Origin: a virus
Strand: one strand, 5' to 3'
Virus record (IMG/VR): IMGVR_UViG_3300047480_000598
Location: 1-64,000 of that record
Length of the DNA: 64,000 bases
A program made the translations under genes and the position numbers. How positions within the stretch are numbered: position 1 is the first letter of the stretch; each line of letters opens with the position of its first letter. Shown in pieces: positions 1 through 7,957 of this stretch. Under the pieces are notes generated by a model. It was not told where the DNA came from. It saw nothing but the letters and a program-made list of their open reading frames with translations, and searched no databases.

Positions 1-2
1 GT

Positions 3-203
3 ATATACTTTGTTAACGGTGTACAAGCAACTAAACAACAAGTAGCATCGTATTGCACAGCAAGCGCAGCGCAAAAGCTACTACAAGATAACAGCATTGT
101 ACATAACGTAACACACGATGTACTGCATACTGTACATATACGCACTATAGCACTTGCTAACATTGTAAGTATAGCAGCTAATAAACAACAGCTTGTAGTG
201 TAA
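3..203 (+). CDS. C-terminal fragment of an unidentified protein, cut by the window edge
   Basis: The frame starting at base 3 is open from the window edge to a TAA at 201-203, giving 66 residues with no internal stop. The peptide is rich in Ala, Val, Gln and His and has no motif I recognise. It is directly followed by a strong terminator hairpin, which is what the end of a plus-strand transcription unit should look like and supports it being a real gene end. Codon use (many GCA, AGC, GTA) differs from the genes to the right. The start lies outside the window and no function can be given. Confidence 0.5.
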   Translation: MYFVNGVQATKQQVASYCTASAAQKLLQDNSIVHNVTHDVLHTVHIRTIALANIVSIAANKQQLVV

Positions 204-222
204 TAGCAACGCATTGTTGCAA

Positions 223-253
223 GCGCACAACTAAAAATTGTGCGCTATTTTTT
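223..253 (+). terminator. Rho-independent terminator
   Basis: A perfect 8-bp stem GCGCACAA / TTGTGCGC (223-230 and 238-245) with a 7-base loop is followed by TATTTTTTT. It closes the plus-strand gene ending at 203 and isolates the packaged-protein cassette from what lies to the left. Confidence 0.85.
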
Positions 254-580
254 TATTATACACCCCGTCTTGCAGCAAAAAACCTAAGCAGCAGCGGTCG
301 GGAAGTACTTCGTATAGCACAGCAGCAGGTTTAAAAAACTACGGTCGGGGTATATATTTTAAATTGTTGCGCAAAAACAACAAACGCTGTTCTCTTTTCT
401 CTCTTTTTCTTCAAATTCTCTTTTTCAAATCTTTTTCTTCTTCTTAAAATTCATGGTATATAGGTAAGAAATCACCAGGGGAAAAGTTTAAGTACTGTTC
501 TTTTATTTTTCGTAAATCATTTTTTTACCCTGTAGGACCCATTTCGGAACAACGTGAAGAAGTGTGTCTCATTCGGGCAT
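254..580 (+). other. Intergenic region without a convincing gene
   Basis: About 330 bases between the terminator and the first late promoter. It holds two copies of CGGTCGGG (near 295 and 341) and a long pyrimidine-rich run (about 385-446). A short open frame here has no ribosome binding site and a low-complexity translation, so I do not call it. No tRNA or clear sigma70 promoter was found. The DNA just after the terminator is less AT-rich than the rest, which may mark a boundary between modules. Confidence 0.5.
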
Positions 581-588
581 TATAAATA
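581..588 (+). promoter_or_regulatory. T4-type late promoter TATAAATA, five bases before ATG
   Basis: A perfect TATAAATA octamer is followed by five bases (CTGTT) and then the ATG at 594. In T4 the late octamer occupies about -13 to -6, so +1 would fall on the A of the start codon and the mRNA would be leaderless. Confidence 0.75.
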
Positions 589-593
589 CTGTT

Positions 594-1124
594 ATGAAAA
601 TTAATGAAATCATCTCAGAAGCTCACCATTCCATATATCAATCTATTGGCATTGGACATTGGATTGTAGATATTGACACACATTTTATAGTTACTCTTAC
701 TGATCGAAGTGATGTGCTCAATCCAAAGGAAGTTTTCAATATTATAACACATGCCTGTCTCTCAGAAGAATTACAAAAGATTCCTCGTGGCACAGGTGCA
801 TTTGTTCAAGACGTAGTTTCTAAAATTTCTGTTTATCTATACCGTTATAAGAACAAGCCCAACCGATTACGTTTAGAAACCGTTCTCACTCCAGATATGA
901 TTCCAAAGGATCCCATTATTCATATATATGTTATACCTGATGACTACACAATATCTGCCCGTGACGTTAAGCGGATGGATCGAGCAAGATCAACTGTTCG
1001 CTCTATGGGCAGGGACGCTATTAGCCAAGATCTCGAGCAGGATAAGAATATTATGCACACCATGTCACAAATGAGTCGTAACGAGCGTAGGGCATTTAAA
1101 AAGTTTCTTCAGCGTACCAAATAG
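594..1124 (+). CDS. Candidate packaged protein with capsid-targeting-like leader (176 aa)
   Basis: The start at 594 is chosen over a GTG at 564 because a perfect late promoter ends five bases upstream and because translation from 594 begins MKINEIISEA, matching the leader seen on its neighbours. The T4 leader MKTYQEFIAE is cleaved after Glu by prohead protease, and IISE-A has the same form. The rest is a mixed alpha/beta protein with a basic, probably helical C-terminus (many Arg and Lys after residue 125). I do not recognise the family; a compact RelE-like or other small nuclease/toxin fold is possible but unsupported. It converges with the minus gene ending at 1109 and overlaps it by 16 bases. 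Inferred role: protein carried in the head and ejected with DNA. Confidence 0.75.
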   Translation: MKINEIISEAHHSIYQSIGIGHWIVDIDTHFIVTLTDRSDVLNPKEVFNIITHACLSEELQKIPRGTGAFVQDVVSKISVYLYRYKNKPNRLRLETVLTPDMIPKDPIIHIYVIPDDYTISARDVKRMDRARSTVRSMGRDAISQDLEQDKNIMHTMSQMSRNERRAFKKFLQRTK

Positions 1125-1555
1125 CCCATTTTACCGTCGGAACTTTGAGCAGATTTAGTTTTGAATCCTTGTTGTTTAAGTATTCTCACAAATCTGTTAT
1201 AAAGTTTCTGACGGTTCAATTCTTCTGCGGTAAACTTTAGGGTAGCATCTTTGTGTTGCTGTTTAAAGTTTCTCAGAATATCTATTACAGTAGCAAACAC
1301 AGTTTTTGACTCAGATCCAAATTTGCCCGTAATACCATAAGGGTCGTTTGATTCAGGGTCTTTAAACTCCACATCCCAAACGTCCATAAACTTAAGTTCA
1401 CCGTGTTCGTCATATATGGGGATGAGGAGGAAAGTCACTTCCATATCAATATTGTTAACTTCAAAGTGTGCGACCTTATGATCGTTAGCCTGGATGTGCC
1501 ATTGCCAAGGTGCGGGTCGATCTAAAAATTCTGTAATAAATTCTTGTGCTTTCAT
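1109..1555 (-). CDS. Candidate packaged protein with capsid-targeting-like leader (148 aa)
   Basis: Translation starts MKAQEFITEF, again an amphipathic leader ending [I/L]-x-E. The body has a beta-rich first half (WDVEFKDP, then GITGKFG) and a helical second half with KLYNRFVRIL. The pattern 'Trp-x-Val-x-Phe ... Gly-x-Thr-Gly ... Thr-Val-x-x-x-Leu ... Arg-x-Lys-Leu-Tyr' recurs, as I recall, in uncharacterised T4-like phage proteins, but no biochemical function is known to me. It lies on the minus strand inside a mostly plus-strand cassette, converging with the 594 gene. No late octamer is visible at the usual distance. Function unknown; packaging is inferred from the leader only. Confidence 0.75.
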   Translation of the reverse strand: MKAQEFITEFLDRPAPWQWHIQANDHKVAHFEVNNIDMEVTFLLIPIYDEHGELKFMDVWDVEFKDPESNDPYGITGKFGSESKTVFATVIDILRNFKQQHKDATLKFTAEELNRQKLYNRFVRILKQQGFKTKSAQSSDGKMGYLVR

Positions 1556-1605
1556 AGTATTAATGTGGGTAGATAATCGATTATATAATCTGTGCTACCG
1601 TTTTT

Positions 1606-1621
1606 CCGCTTCGCGGTTTTT
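1606..1621 (+). terminator. Short hairpin followed by a T-run
   Basis: CCGC-TTC-GCGG (1606-1616) followed by TTTTT (1617-1621) lies between two divergent genes. On the plus strand it could stop read-through before the SGNH gene. The stem is only four base pairs, so this is a weak call. A perfect palindrome GATTATATAATC lies just before it, at about 1579-1590. Confidence 0.4.
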
Positions 1622-1656
1622 GTGTTCTTCTATATTTATTTTTGATAATTAAGTAT

Positions 1657-2388
1657 ATGTTATGGATATATGGAGATAGTTACTCGGCAAATTTTGTTCA
1701 TTTGAAATCCACCTGGTCGTGGGTTCGCCGAATTAATCAAAGATTAGCTTGTGAATCAAAAAATTTTAGTTTTGCTGGATCTGGGTTGGGATATACGTAT
1801 TGTAAGTTCAATGAAACGTGTGATCAGTTTTCCGAAGGGGATCATGTTATCATTACTCTTACAAGTTTAAACCGACGATATTTCTTTTATGATCAGCCTA
1901 TGTTAGTAAACTTGTGGAATTTGAAATATCCTTCTTACGATATGAACGGGGACAGGATTAAATTCAACCCGTCGGAAGCTGATGCATTTAGAAAGTATTT
2001 TATGTTTTTAGATAAGAATACAAAGTTAGAAGAAGTAAATCTCATTAACTTTTTGACTATGGTAGATAGTATTAGTCGAAGGAAAAAGTTGGGTAGTGTA
2101 ACTATTATGTCTTGTTTTGAAGATTCTTATCTAGTTGCTAAAACAGTAGCAATGGAAAATGCAATTGTAGCTAGCGGGTGGTTATATAAGATTAGTACAG
2201 AAGAGTGTGCTCGAGAAGAGTTAGTTAGTCAAATTCAAACAGATGATAAGCGTGCATGTCATCTAAGTCAGCATAATCATGGCATTCTTTTGTCTAAACT
2301 CTATAATTCAATAGTGAATAAAACTCCGTTAGACCTTACGCAGGGATTTAAGAAAGGATTCATTCATGAGGTATGTGATGTTAAATGA
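1657..2388 (+). CDS. SGNH/GDSL-like hydrolase-fold protein (243 aa)
   Basis: The ATG at 1657 is preferred over a TTG at 1642, since the protein then begins MLWIYGDSYSANF, placing the GDS block at residues 6-8. In SGNH hydrolases this Ser is the nucleophile. A Gly block follows (GSGLGYTY, near 41-48), then a block III-like strand (ITLTSLNRR), and near residue 205 a C-terminal RACHLSQHNH that would supply the catalytic His. Such enzymes are esterases, often acting on acylated sugars. A paralogue at 15013-15828 has the same blocks, so the two flank the packaged-protein cassette. This one lacks the [I/L]-x-E leader. A degenerate late octamer (GATAATTA) ends five bases before the ATG. The substrate is unknown; catalytic completeness is inferred. 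Confidence 0.7.
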   Translation: MLWIYGDSYSANFVHLKSTWSWVRRINQRLACESKNFSFAGSGLGYTYCKFNETCDQFSEGDHVIITLTSLNRRYFFYDQPMLVNLWNLKYPSYDMNGDRIKFNPSEADAFRKYFMFLDKNTKLEEVNLINFLTMVDSISRRKKLGSVTIMSCFEDSYLVAKTVAMENAIVASGWLYKISTEECAREELVSQIQTDDKRACHLSQHNHGILLSKLYNSIVNKTPLDLTQGFKKGFIHEVCDVK

Positions 2389-2935
2389 AAGTAGCCCCGA
2401 TACACCTCTTGGTAGTATTAGTCCCGATTTAAACCTAAGTAAGTTATGGTTATGTAACATGCTTAAGAAGTTTGAATTGACGAAATTTGATAACATTTAT
2501 ATTCTAGGTTCTTGGTATGGATCGATGGGCCTATTCTTATTAACAAAGGGTATTGAGTTTGATGATGCATATAACATTGACTGGGATCATGAAAAGACCA
2601 CCAATGTAATGCATATGTTAAAGCGTATGAAGTTAAATGATTGTATTCATGCTGTTCGAGCCGATGCAAATGATATTGAATATAAAGGTGATTGTCTAGT
2701 GATCAATACTTCAACGAATGACATCGAAGGGCGAGATTGGTTTGATAATATACCTTCGGATACTCCTGTAGTATTGCAAGGTAAGAGTGATCAAGAAAAG
2801 TCTAATGGGGAAGATACTATGGAAAAGTTTAATCGTGCATATCCGTTGAGTCAAACTTTATTGTTAGATTTCTTAACGGTGGAAGATGTTAAGGGCAATC
2901 CATATTCTAGATTTATGAAGATAGGTTACAAATGA
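2366..2935 (+). CDS. Methyltransferase-like (Rossmann) protein (189 aa)
   Basis: It starts at ATG 2366, seven bases after AAAGGA, and overlaps the end of the SGNH gene by 23 bases, so the two are probably co-translated. A Gly-containing loop after a hydrophobic strand (YILGSWYGSMGLFLL, near 45-59) followed by an acidic strand end (AYNIDWDHE) and a later VINTSTNDIEG resembles motifs I, II and IV of class I SAM-dependent methyltransferases. The usual GxGxG is degenerate. It could be a methyltransferase acting on the same substrate as the SGNH protein, or only share the fold. There is no capsid leader. Confidence 0.5.
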   Translation: MRYVMLNESSPDTPLGSISPDLNLSKLWLCNMLKKFELTKFDNIYILGSWYGSMGLFLLTKGIEFDDAYNIDWDHEKTTNVMHMLKRMKLNDCIHAVRADANDIEYKGDCLVINTSTNDIEGRDWFDNIPSDTPVVLQGKSDQEKSNGEDTMEKFNRAYPLSQTLLLDFLTVEDVKGNPYSRFMKIGYK

Positions 2936-2944
2936 TCTTGTAGC

Positions 2945-2958
2945 GGTAAATATAAATT
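2945..2958 (+). promoter_or_regulatory. Possible late promoter abutting the start codon
   Basis: GGTAAATATAAATT runs directly into ATG 2959. GGTAAATA would leave six bases to the ATG; TATAAATT would leave none. The better spacing is close to the five-base arrangement seen elsewhere, but the octamer is imperfect. Confidence 0.35.
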
Positions 2959-3771
2959 ATGCGTATACATGAAATTATTAGCGAAGCGGATACAGACCCT
3001 AAATTAATTCAACGAATGAAAGACTTGTGGGATCAAGGATACAGTTCGAAAGAAATCAGCAATGCACTTGGTTGGACTAAGAGTCAAATAGGCCATAATT
3101 TGAATCGACATTATCATGATCGCGAAGGCAAAAGAAAACCCCACCCTCCTGAACTAATTGCAAGAGTCGGCGAGTTGTGGGACGAAATTCCAAGTCCCAC
3201 AAAGATAGCAAAAGAATTAGGAAAAACAGTTCAAGAAATTAATACTATTCTATATCTATATCATTCTGATAGGATAAACAAGTTCGATAATTCTCGTAGT
3301 TTAACTGATCAAGAAATTCAAGATATAATATCGAGTTATTCTCAAGGCGAGACTACTAATAGTATATCCAGGAAATATAAAGTGTCTCCAACCTTTATAC
3401 AAGACCTTATTATGAGAGAGATTGGTAAAGATGCATATGATGAGATAATGAATTCTCGTAGATTAGTTCCAGGAGCCTTTGTACCTAACAAGATGACAGA
3501 CGAGATGAAAGAAACAATTATTAAATTATTTGTCTCTGGTTATAATTTTACTGACATAAAGAAACAAATTAACGATGTGTTAGTAAGAAGTACAATTAGT
3601 AAATTTTTAAAGAATCATCCAAATTGGAACCAAATGCTACAGGCACATAAGTTAGCTAGAGATCAAAAGAAGCCTCAAGTAGCAACAACTAAACGAATGA
3701 CCAGTAAGCCAATGAGCAAAGGCATTAAAGCTATTCGTAAAATCGGCCCTGTCACCGGAGGTAAATTATAA
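2959..3771 (+). CDS. Four-unit helix-turn-helix protein with capsid-targeting-like leader (270 aa)
   Basis: The protein starts MRIHEIISEAD, the same leader type as its neighbours. After it come four helix-turn-helix-like units: about residues 13-45 (YSSKEISNALGWTKSQIGHN), 54-90 (SPTKIAKELGKTVQEI), 113-148 (TNSISRKYKVSPTFIQDLI) and 182-216 (NFTDIKKQINDVLVRSTISKFL). The C-terminus is basic. Such units normally bind DNA. If the leader directs it into the head, it would be a DNA-binding protein delivered with the genome, able to coat or organise it or regulate host or phage genes before phage transcription begins. The next gene starts one base after its stop codon. No homologue of known function is recognised. 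Confidence 0.75.
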   Translation: MRIHEIISEADTDPKLIQRMKDLWDQGYSSKEISNALGWTKSQIGHNLNRHYHDREGKRKPHPPELIARVGELWDEIPSPTKIAKELGKTVQEINTILYLYHSDRINKFDNSRSLTDQEIQDIISSYSQGETTNSISRKYKVSPTFIQDLIMREIGKDAYDEIMNSRRLVPGAFVPNKMTDEMKETIIKLFVSGYNFTDIKKQINDVLVRSTISKFLKNHPNWNQMLQAHKLARDQKKPQVATTKRMTSKPMSKGIKAIRKIGPVTGGKL

Positions 3772-3772
3772 G

Positions 3773-4621
3773 ATGAGATATAGAGAATTTTTACTAGAAA
3801 GTAGTTATGATTCTATGATTGTCAGTCTTAAGAATCAATATCGTGGGTCGAAACAACGTGAATTTATTGATAATTGTGTCCTCTTTGCAAAAACTAAATT
3901 AAAGAAAGATGAGCGTGTTGTATGGTTTTTACGTATAGCAAGATCTATTTTATTTGATATTAAAAATAAAACTAATACTAGATTTGAGCTTATAGGGTAT
4001 AATACTGTTCCTACAAAATTTTTAACTTATACTGTACCTTATTTTGAAGACGAACTTAGAGTTGCAGAGCACATTAATCAAGGGAATGTTAAATTTGATA
4101 ATTATATATTTGGAAACAAATCGTTATCGACAGTAATACATGATTTCAACAATATATCCGAAGAGTGGAAAGTAAAAAAATCATTAAAAAAAGTCCCTAT
4201 TCAACCCGGTGATAAAAAACTTATTGATTTTGGAGATGGGAGTGCATGGTGGTTTTTAGATCGTGCGGCGTGTGAGAAAGAAGCCACTGCCGGAAGACAT
4301 TGCGGGAATCGACCAAATCAATGGAGATCTAATCACCGATTACTTAGTTATCGAGAAAATGGTCGAGTAAAAATGACTTTTGTACTAGAAACTGACACTG
4401 GTATGCTATTAGATCGACGTGCAGTTGCAAATCAACATCCAGATCCAAAGTATTATGAAAAAATCATAGCACTTTTAAAACTTCCGATTATAACCGATCT
4501 ACTTCCTAAAGACGTAAGAAACGATTTTCAATTGTCGAATTTATCTCCAGCACAACAACACCAGCTTCGTATTGAAAAGCCTAGTTTGTTCAAACAAACT
4601 GATAAATGGGAAGCTGACTAG
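3773..4621 (+). CDS. Candidate packaged protein with Cys-His motif (282 aa)
   Basis: The start ATG follows GGAGG inside the preceding gene's end, and the leader is MRYREFLLES. The central part (about residues 150-215) carries FGDGSAWWFLDRAACEKEA, then RHCGNRP, LLSYRENGR and TFVLETDTG. That is a Trp/Cys/His-containing beta block similar in layout to blocks in the genes at 6449 and 13880, where Cys also precedes a segment containing Tyr. I recall such blocks from uncharacterised phage proteins, and no activity is established that I know of. The invariant Cys and His could be catalytic or metal-binding. Inferred role: ejected effector. Confidence 0.7.
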   Translation: MRYREFLLESSYDSMIVSLKNQYRGSKQREFIDNCVLFAKTKLKKDERVVWFLRIARSILFDIKNKTNTRFELIGYNTVPTKFLTYTVPYFEDELRVAEHINQGNVKFDNYIFGNKSLSTVIHDFNNISEEWKVKKSLKKVPIQPGDKKLIDFGDGSAWWFLDRAACEKEATAGRHCGNRPNQWRSNHRLLSYRENGRVKMTFVLETDTGMLLDRRAVANQHPDPKYYEKIIALLKLPIITDLLPKDVRNDFQLSNLSPAQQHQLRIEKPSLFKQTDKWEAD

Positions 4622-4638
4622 CGTAAGAGAAATAAGAC

Positions 4639-5496
4639 ATGAGATTTAAAGAATTTTTAATAGAGGCCTCTATCTATAATCTGATCAAGGGACATCCGCA
4701 TCGTAATCATATATTGGACACTGGTATCGTAAAAGAACTCAGTCATCAAGCAGATTTCAAAGAAGCGCCATTAGAAGATCTAAGCGAGTTTCCCGAAAAG
4801 TATCCTTATGATGATGCAGAGTATTATATCTATGTTCTTGTGTTAGGTGATCAAGGATCGGCATTATTACGGTATGATCGATATTATGACGATCATTCAT
4901 TTCTTGTCTATGGTATACAAACAATGCCAAATGGGGAAGTCAAAACTCGCTATAGTGTAACCGAACTCTTTTATCCTTATAATATTGTACAATTTTTACA
5001 TGGATATACCGGGGAAAATTCTAAAATGTATATGGCTCTAAACCCCGGAAATCAAGTTCGAGAACGACTTCGTCGTTCAAGAGTACAAACAAGACAGGTC
5101 CCATCGTTCGGCGAGTCCCTTAGAATCATGTATAAACACATTTTACCGATTATATCCGATGAAGTTCCTAAAGCATTATTTCGTATGCAATCTCTATACA
5201 GACAAGCAATTGAACAATCTAATTATGCACTTGCAGAACAGATCTCTCAAAAAGGTACACAACTTGACGCATTTTTAAGAGTAAAAGATACAGGTATTCT
5301 CAGGGTAGAAATTCACCCGATAGTATCTGGTATTGCTAAAAGAGGATATAAGACATGGGCACTTAAACGACGGCCAGGTGTTGTACCGCCTATTGAGCGA
5401 TGGGCACATAATGCTTCATCAATGTCAAAGCCAGAATTTAACTCGTTTGTAGAAGCATTTAAAGAATACCTATTTAATACTGAACCGATGGATTGA
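4639..5496 (+). CDS. Candidate packaged protein, divergent member of the five-paralogue family (285 aa)
   Basis: The leader is MRFKEFLIEA. The body matches the layout of the four tandem proteins at 10291-13875: a short helical segment, a beta block containing YVLVLGDQGSALLRY (the others have VGDSGCAFLEY, VGEHGCAFMTG and similar), a hydrophobic segment with KMYMALNPG, then a long helical C-terminal domain with LYRQAIEQSNYALAEQISQ, matching 'x-D-A-x-x-x-G-D-Y-x-x-A-E-x-x-S' of the paralogues. Here the conserved Cys after Gly is replaced by Ser (GSA for GCA). Function unknown. It sits between the Cys-motif protein and the metallopeptidase-like gene. Confidence 0.7.
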   Translation: MRFKEFLIEASIYNLIKGHPHRNHILDTGIVKELSHQADFKEAPLEDLSEFPEKYPYDDAEYYIYVLVLGDQGSALLRYDRYYDDHSFLVYGIQTMPNGEVKTRYSVTELFYPYNIVQFLHGYTGENSKMYMALNPGNQVRERLRRSRVQTRQVPSFGESLRIMYKHILPIISDEVPKALFRMQSLYRQAIEQSNYALAEQISQKGTQLDAFLRVKDTGILRVEIHPIVSGIAKRGYKTWALKRRPGVVPPIERWAHNASSMSKPEFNSFVEAFKEYLFNTEPMD

Positions 5497-5498
5497 CT

Positions 5499-6452
5499 AT
5501 GAGAGCAAATGAATTCATAAGTGAAGCGTTAAACACATCACGATATTCGGCACAAGTAACTAATGCTATGCTTGATAGTCTTGCAGAAATTATTATCACC
5601 GATTATAACGAATCTAATCGAAGAAGAGAATTTAATTTTGATATACAAAATAGTTTTTTAGAAGCTGCCGAAGCCTCCTTAAATTCTACTAAGCGGTGGG
5701 GGAACAAAAAGGTTAGTCTAGCATTTAGTAATAACACCGAAGGGGCAAGATTTAATAGAGCCACTTATGAAATGACTGTGTCATCTGGTTTTGTAGATAT
5801 ACTAGTACAAAACATTGAAGAATTTTGTGAGTTGTATATAAAGGAAAGACAAATTCCATTAAAGATATCTAACATCAAACCAGGATTATACAATAGTCCT
5901 GTTCATGATACTGTTTCGTTCATTGTAGGGTTAATAATACATGAATTCACACACGGAGTACAACAAACTCTACAAAAAAACATATACCCAACCCACGGGT
6001 ATCTTGCACCAAGAGCTGACGACTATGATGCAGCAATGTCTAGAATCAATAAATTGCCTTTGGAAAAAGATCATAAAATTTATGCTAGTAGTCCGGACGA
6101 AATCGGTGGTCATGCCGCGCAAGCAGCCGGTCGAATAATTTCGTTAATGGCTCATATGCCAAAAGAAGAACAAATTAAGAAATTACAAAAATTACTTAGC
6201 AACCCTAAAGAGTTTGTTTCTATAGTAGCTCGTGGTGTTAAAGATACTGCGTTTAATGTATTAAGATTTAATCAATCGCATAGAAAGGAAAAATATGTAT
6301 TTGATCAATATTTAAAACGATGTTATGAGTTACTTCTTGATTATTTAAAATATATTCAAGGTCGTAATGTTAATCCTACGATCGATGATAAAGTTAATGC
6401 TAACTATGAAAAATGGTTAAAATCTCAAAAAGGGCCGGGAAACAAAAAATGA
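5499..6452 (+). CDS. Zinc metallopeptidase-like protein (HExxH) with capsid-targeting-like leader (317 aa)
   Basis: ATG 5499 is chosen over TTG 5493 because it gives the leader MRANEFISEA. At residues 148-152 the sequence LIIHEFTHGVQQ contains HEFTH, the HExxH zinc-binding and catalytic signature of gluzincin/metzincin peptidases, set in a hydrophobic helix as expected. A downstream SPDEIGGHAAQAA (Glu near residue 201) could give the third zinc ligand. The C-terminal third is helical and basic. With the leader, this would be a protease carried in the capsid and delivered to the host, or a morphogenetic protease sequestered in the prohead. It overlaps the next gene by ATGA. Activity is inferred from the motif only. 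Confidence 0.75.
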   Translation: MRANEFISEALNTSRYSAQVTNAMLDSLAEIIITDYNESNRRREFNFDIQNSFLEAAEASLNSTKRWGNKKVSLAFSNNTEGARFNRATYEMTVSSGFVDILVQNIEEFCELYIKERQIPLKISNIKPGLYNSPVHDTVSFIVGLIIHEFTHGVQQTLQKNIYPTHGYLAPRADDYDAAMSRINKLPLEKDHKIYASSPDEIGGHAAQAAGRIISLMAHMPKEEQIKKLQKLLSNPKEFVSIVARGVKDTAFNVLRFNQSHRKEKYVFDQYLKRCYELLLDYLKYIQGRNVNPTIDDKVNANYEKWLKSQKGPGNKK

Positions 6453-7669
6453 GATATAGAGAATTTTTACTAGAAGCCAAACCTGACAATTTAGGTGATG
6501 GATTAATCAAAAAAATTGGGCAAGCATATTTTCGAAAAGTAAGAGTTATGCCCAATGCTGAATCTACCGATCCTGTTGCAGTTGATCAAGCAGTATTACA
6601 AACAGGATATAGTTTAGCAGATAGCATGTATAATCATGTCGGACCTAAGAATCTAATATGGGTTGCAAAACAATTTGTACAAGATCCTCACTTTATGCCC
6701 GAAGATTTTCCTGCGTGGGCTGATACATTAGGTGAATATACTTCGGCAGTCGATGCCCGTAAACCTATTGAAAGAGATCTTAACAAGTTTGCAAACATTA
6801 ATCAATTAAGGACAGAAATTCGCAAGTATCAAGATGAAGCTGTAGGAGAAGTTTACGACATTATTGTTCCTGTATTAGACAAGTTTGTTCAACAAGGTCA
6901 AGCAGCATGGTTATATAAAGGAAAAGACTATGCTATCTATCGTCCCGACACTTGGCAAGCCAGTAATGAGTTTTATCGAGTATTAAACAACAAGGGAATC
7001 AACACAAGTTTGTGTGTAACATACAGTGAAGATATGTATAAACAGTATACTAAGCGTGGCGTATTTGTTTTAATCATTGCACCGGATACGGCTTACATCT
7101 CTTATATTAGTACTGGAGATACTAACGGCCATTATGCTGCAACTTCGGAGTTTTCGGATATGTACAATGATCATCAACATGGATTAGAAGAACAAATTAA
7201 GATGTTCCCGAGACTTAAACCGATCCTAGCCGACTATGCAAAAGAGAGTAATGATGTCGAAGTATTAATCTATCTAAATCCTGCATTAGCAAAGAAGAAG
7301 TATCCAGAGATGATGAATCTTGTAGAGAAATATAATATACGACTTATTAGCCCTGAATCTGATGTAGCAGTCGAGCATGGTGACCCCGAATACTTAGATG
7401 TTGATCAAGCAGAAAATTTTGTGAAAGTTATGAATGATCCGAAGAACTCTAAAGAAGTTAACAGACTAAAAAACCTAAAAGAATATGGGTTACGTGCTTT
7501 AGGTATCTCAAAGACTGAAAAATCAATCTTCGGAACTCCGCTTATATTATGCCAGATTCCTGGCTCTAGTTTTGGTTTTGGAGACAGGGATAACTTTGAA
7601 CTATTTCCAGCCGAATTCCTGTGGTCAGACATACATGAAGATTACTTGATTAATATTCTAGCTTTTTGA
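6449..7669 (+). CDS. Candidate packaged protein, Cys-motif family (406 aa)
   Basis: The start at 6449 overlaps the previous stop as ATGA and yields MRYREFLLEA, nearly identical to the leader at 3773; an upstream in-frame ATG at 6413 would bury the leader. A central block (about residues 160-235) reads KDYAIYRPDTWQASNEF, then NTSLCVTYSEDMYKQYTKRG and VFVLIIAPDT. The layout 'hydrophobic strand, helix, Cys, ten residues, Tyr, strand' matches the gene at 13880 (GAIWCTGMLHTDDHFIHYT). No enzyme family is recognised. It meets the minus-strand gene at 7658-7912 tail to tail. Confidence 0.7.
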   Translation: MRYREFLLEAKPDNLGDGLIKKIGQAYFRKVRVMPNAESTDPVAVDQAVLQTGYSLADSMYNHVGPKNLIWVAKQFVQDPHFMPEDFPAWADTLGEYTSAVDARKPIERDLNKFANINQLRTEIRKYQDEAVGEVYDIIVPVLDKFVQQGQAAWLYKGKDYAIYRPDTWQASNEFYRVLNNKGINTSLCVTYSEDMYKQYTKRGVFVLIIAPDTAYISYISTGDTNGHYAATSEFSDMYNDHQHGLEEQIKMFPRLKPILADYAKESNDVEVLIYLNPALAKKKYPEMMNLVEKYNIRLISPESDVAVEHGDPEYLDVDQAENFVKVMNDPKNSKEVNRLKNLKEYGLRALGISKTEKSIFGTPLILCQIPGSSFGFGDRDNFELFPAEFLWSDIHEDYLINILAF

Positions 7670-7912
7670 TTGTTGAAATTTAGTAAATCGTCCCTTCTCA
7701 CCACGTACTTGAGGACCAATCGGTTGACGACCTTGTTTAGCTTGACTAATAGCAATGTCTGTGCCGTTATTAAAGCTATTGCTCGGTGTAGATTGTTTAC
7801 GTCCAGTATTATGTTTTCGTTCCCATTCCCATCCGGCTTTATGCCCCGAACAGTCTTTTGTACATTGGCGCCCAAAGAAACTTAACTCGGTAATAATTTC
7901 TATAATTTTCAT
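7658..7912 (-). CDS. Small candidate packaged protein with Cys/His cluster (84 aa)
   Basis: It starts MKIIEIITEL, the leader motif, five bases after a CATAAATA late octamer on the minus strand. The body is basic and contains RQCTKDCSGHKAGWEWER followed by SNSFNNGTDIA and GEKGRF. C-x3-C-x2-H-x3-W suggests a small metal site or nucleic-acid-binding module. As far as I recall, related short proteins occur across T4-like phages without assigned function. Most of its length lies in the gap between two plus-strand genes. An alternative frame on the same strand (7642-7875) lacks the leader and is rejected. Confidence 0.7.
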   Translation of the reverse strand: MKIIEIITELSFFGRQCTKDCSGHKAGWEWERKHNTGRKQSTPSNSFNNGTDIAISQAKQGRQPIGPQVRGEKGRFTKFQQSKS

Positions 7913-7917
7913 TATAA

Positions 7918-7925
7918 TATTTATG
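7918..7925 (-). promoter_or_regulatory. Late promoter CATAAATA, five bases before ATG (minus)
   Basis: On the minus strand CATAAATA is followed by TTATA and the ATG at 7912, a second exact five-base spacing that predicts a leaderless mRNA. Confidence 0.7.
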
Positions 7926-7957
7926 TGTTCTTAAAGTTAAATGTAAAATAAAAAGAG

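Noticed and set aside
238-447. 69-residue open frame in the left intergenic region
   Set aside because: Starts inside the terminator stem, has no ribosome site and translates to low-complexity Ser/Phe/Leu from a pyrimidine tract.
7642-7875. Alternative minus frame overlapping the 84-aa leader gene
   Set aside because: Lacks the leader, the C-x3-C-x2-H pattern and the promoter spacing.
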